64,000 nt of DNA from Catenaria anguillulae PL171 (lineage: Eukaryota > Blastocladiomycota > Blastocladiomycetes > Blastocladiales > Catenariaceae). Shown one piece after another: positions 62,880-64,000 of the stretch. The notes below the pieces were generated by a model. It was given only the letters and a program-made list of their open reading frames with translations. It was not told the DNA's origin and did no database searches. The stretch spans positions 124,001 through 188,000 of the forward strand of contig MCFL01000016.1 in assembly GCA_002102555.1 (NCBI GenBank), given 5' to 3'. The position numbers and the translations under genes are program-made. Within the stretch, counting starts at the first letter, position 1. Each line of letters begins with the position of its first letter.

Positions 62880-63963
62880 TTACAAGCGCGACTACATGCG
62901 TGAGCAACGGGCCTATTTGACTTCGGCAACCATGCTGGCGAAAATGGCGTTGCACGACAAGGTCAAGCACATCCGTTCCAACCACTTGCTCCAACCGTTG
63001 AGCGAGAAGCGCAGGATGCTTTGGTCAAGTCGGTCGAGGATCTGTTTCGTGATGGTCCGTGCGACCCGCGAGTGTGCTGGTCACCGGCGTTTTGGATCCA
63101 AAATCGGAGATGGAATCGTGGGATACGGCAAAACTTTGGTTCGTTTCATCTTTTTTTTTCACTTTCCAATACCTTCGTTTCATGGAACTCATTTCTGCGT
63201 TTAGACATTCAAATGGGGCGACATGCGCCATTTGCTCGCACCCATCCACGCCAACTTCCCGAAGCTCCTTGCCAAGCAGTATGACTCTCGTCGTTTGATC
63301 CTTGTCTTGCCGGCATGGTTCTTGTCAAGCACGGGCTCGTCGTGCGTCAGCAAGGGTCCAAGTCTGTCTTGACCGCGATTCATTTGACCAAGGACGTGGC
63401 AAAGTACATCAGGGCGTGGGAGAAGGCGCTCAACGCCGCAGCCGAGGAAGAGTAGGCCAAGAAGACAGCCAAGTGCCATGGACCAGCCCCGGTCGCTAAA
63501 GCGCCCAAGGCCAACGAGCTTGTGACCCGGATTCGCAAAATTCGACTCTTTGACGAAAAGTGGTTTGACGGCCCTGTACGTTTTTCTCTGGTTCTTGTGT
63601 TGTACACTTGATCTGAGTGATACTGAAGAGCTCCTTGTTGTATGTGCAGCATGCCAACCTCAACTGCCCTTCCTGTGGCGCTCTCTGCGATGGCCGCATG
63701 TACGGCCAGCTCGACTCGGTTGACAAACTCAACTGGGTTGGGCAACGCATGATCGCCATTGGCAACCTCTCGGCCTTGATCGACGTCGTCATGCCACATG
63801 GGCAAGTGCTCAAGCCGCACACGATCCTCCACGACCACTTGCGCGCACGGCGTACGACAAGCTTCCGCGGCCGCTGAACGAGGGCTTGCTCACGGTTGCC
63901 TTTGTTGGCGACGCCAAGGTCCGGAAGCTCTCCGAGTTTGTCAAGAGGCAGCACACGTGCTGA
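62880..63963 (+). CDS. Unrecognised repeated gene, best-preserved copy (unit C), probably broken
   Basis: The pieces in order are LVKSVEDLFRDGPCDPRV and VLDPKSEMESWDTAKL. After an intron (about 63138-63205) come TFKWGDMRHLLAPIHANFPK, MVLVKHGLVVRQQGSKSVLT, DVAKYIRAWEKALNAAAEEE, an in-frame TAG at 63453, then AKKTAKCHGPAPVAKAPKAN and RIRKIRLFDEKWFDGP. After a second intron (about 63576-63649) come LNCPSCGALCDGRMYGQLDS and LPRPLNEGLLTVAFVGDAKV, ending at TGA 63961. At least two frame shifts are needed (near 63075 and 63860). No known domain is recognised beyond a CPSC zinc-like pair. It may belong to the neighbouring transposon or to a multicopy gene family. Confidence 0.45.
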
Positions 63964-64000
63964 CCCGCTGAGCTCTAGCGCAGTCATCACCGAGATCCGC

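Overview
The window is nuclear DNA of an early-diverging, probably zoosporic fungus (Blastocladiomycota or Chytridiomycota). This is inferred from gene content and is not proven. Genes are broken by many short spliceosomal introns, mostly 50-90 nt, with donors GTACGT, GTATGT or GTAAGT. The conserved genes are eukaryotic (GCN1, CCT gamma, AP-2 sigma, SF1/BBP, DBP2/DDX5, mitochondrial bL27, HSCB/Jac1, ABHD11-like). An AA11-type lytic polysaccharide monooxygenase and oligopeptide transporters fit an osmotrophic, chitin-handling fungus.

Layout. 1-4900 holds the 3' end of one receptor gene and a complete second one. These encode a bacterial-type solute-binding ectodomain, a class C seven-helix GPCR core and a PH-like tail. 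5080-6345 is a decayed copy of the intact gene at 7033-8703 (F-box-like, helical repeats). 9031-12471 is the DEAD-box helicase DBP2, divergent from AP-2 sigma (13002-13706). A small membrane protein follows (14041-14382). 15392-22436 carries two more receptors of the same family, each with apparent frameshifts. 22703-26066 has SF1/BBP and CCT gamma on the minus strand. 26921-27622 is mitochondrial bL27 and 28222-29888 an uncharacterised two-exon gene. 29889-32116 shows no gene.

32117-34979 is an intact oligopeptide transporter (OPT1). 35267-35912 is a near-identical duplicate of the last ~500 coding bases and 3' flank of GCN1. Two uncharacterised genes follow (35906-36963 minus, 37146-38297 plus). 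38580-38803 is a scrambled OPT relic with an internal inversion. It directly abuts the intact GCN1 (38946-46225, minus). 46748-48835 is a disordered protein, 50167-51307 the AA11 enzyme, 51702-52823 HSCB, 53014-54131 an uncharacterised protein and 54171-55276 an ABHD11-like hydrolase. 56586-59894 is a second OPT gene (OPT2) with more introns and three apparent frameshifts. 60640-64000 is a degraded repeat region. It contains a Tnp2/CACTA-type transposase remnant and fragments of an unrecognised repeated gene with a CPSC zinc-like motif.

Taken together, most of the window is housekeeping: translation stress control (GCN1), splicing (SF1, DBP2), chaperonin, endocytosis and mitochondrial functions. 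Into this are set two lineage-specific expansions, the receptor array and the OPT transporters. Both sense or import small molecules. Recurrent one-base frameshifts and in-frame TAG codons, even in the normally essential SF1, mean that some 'broken' genes here may reflect base errors rather than real decay.
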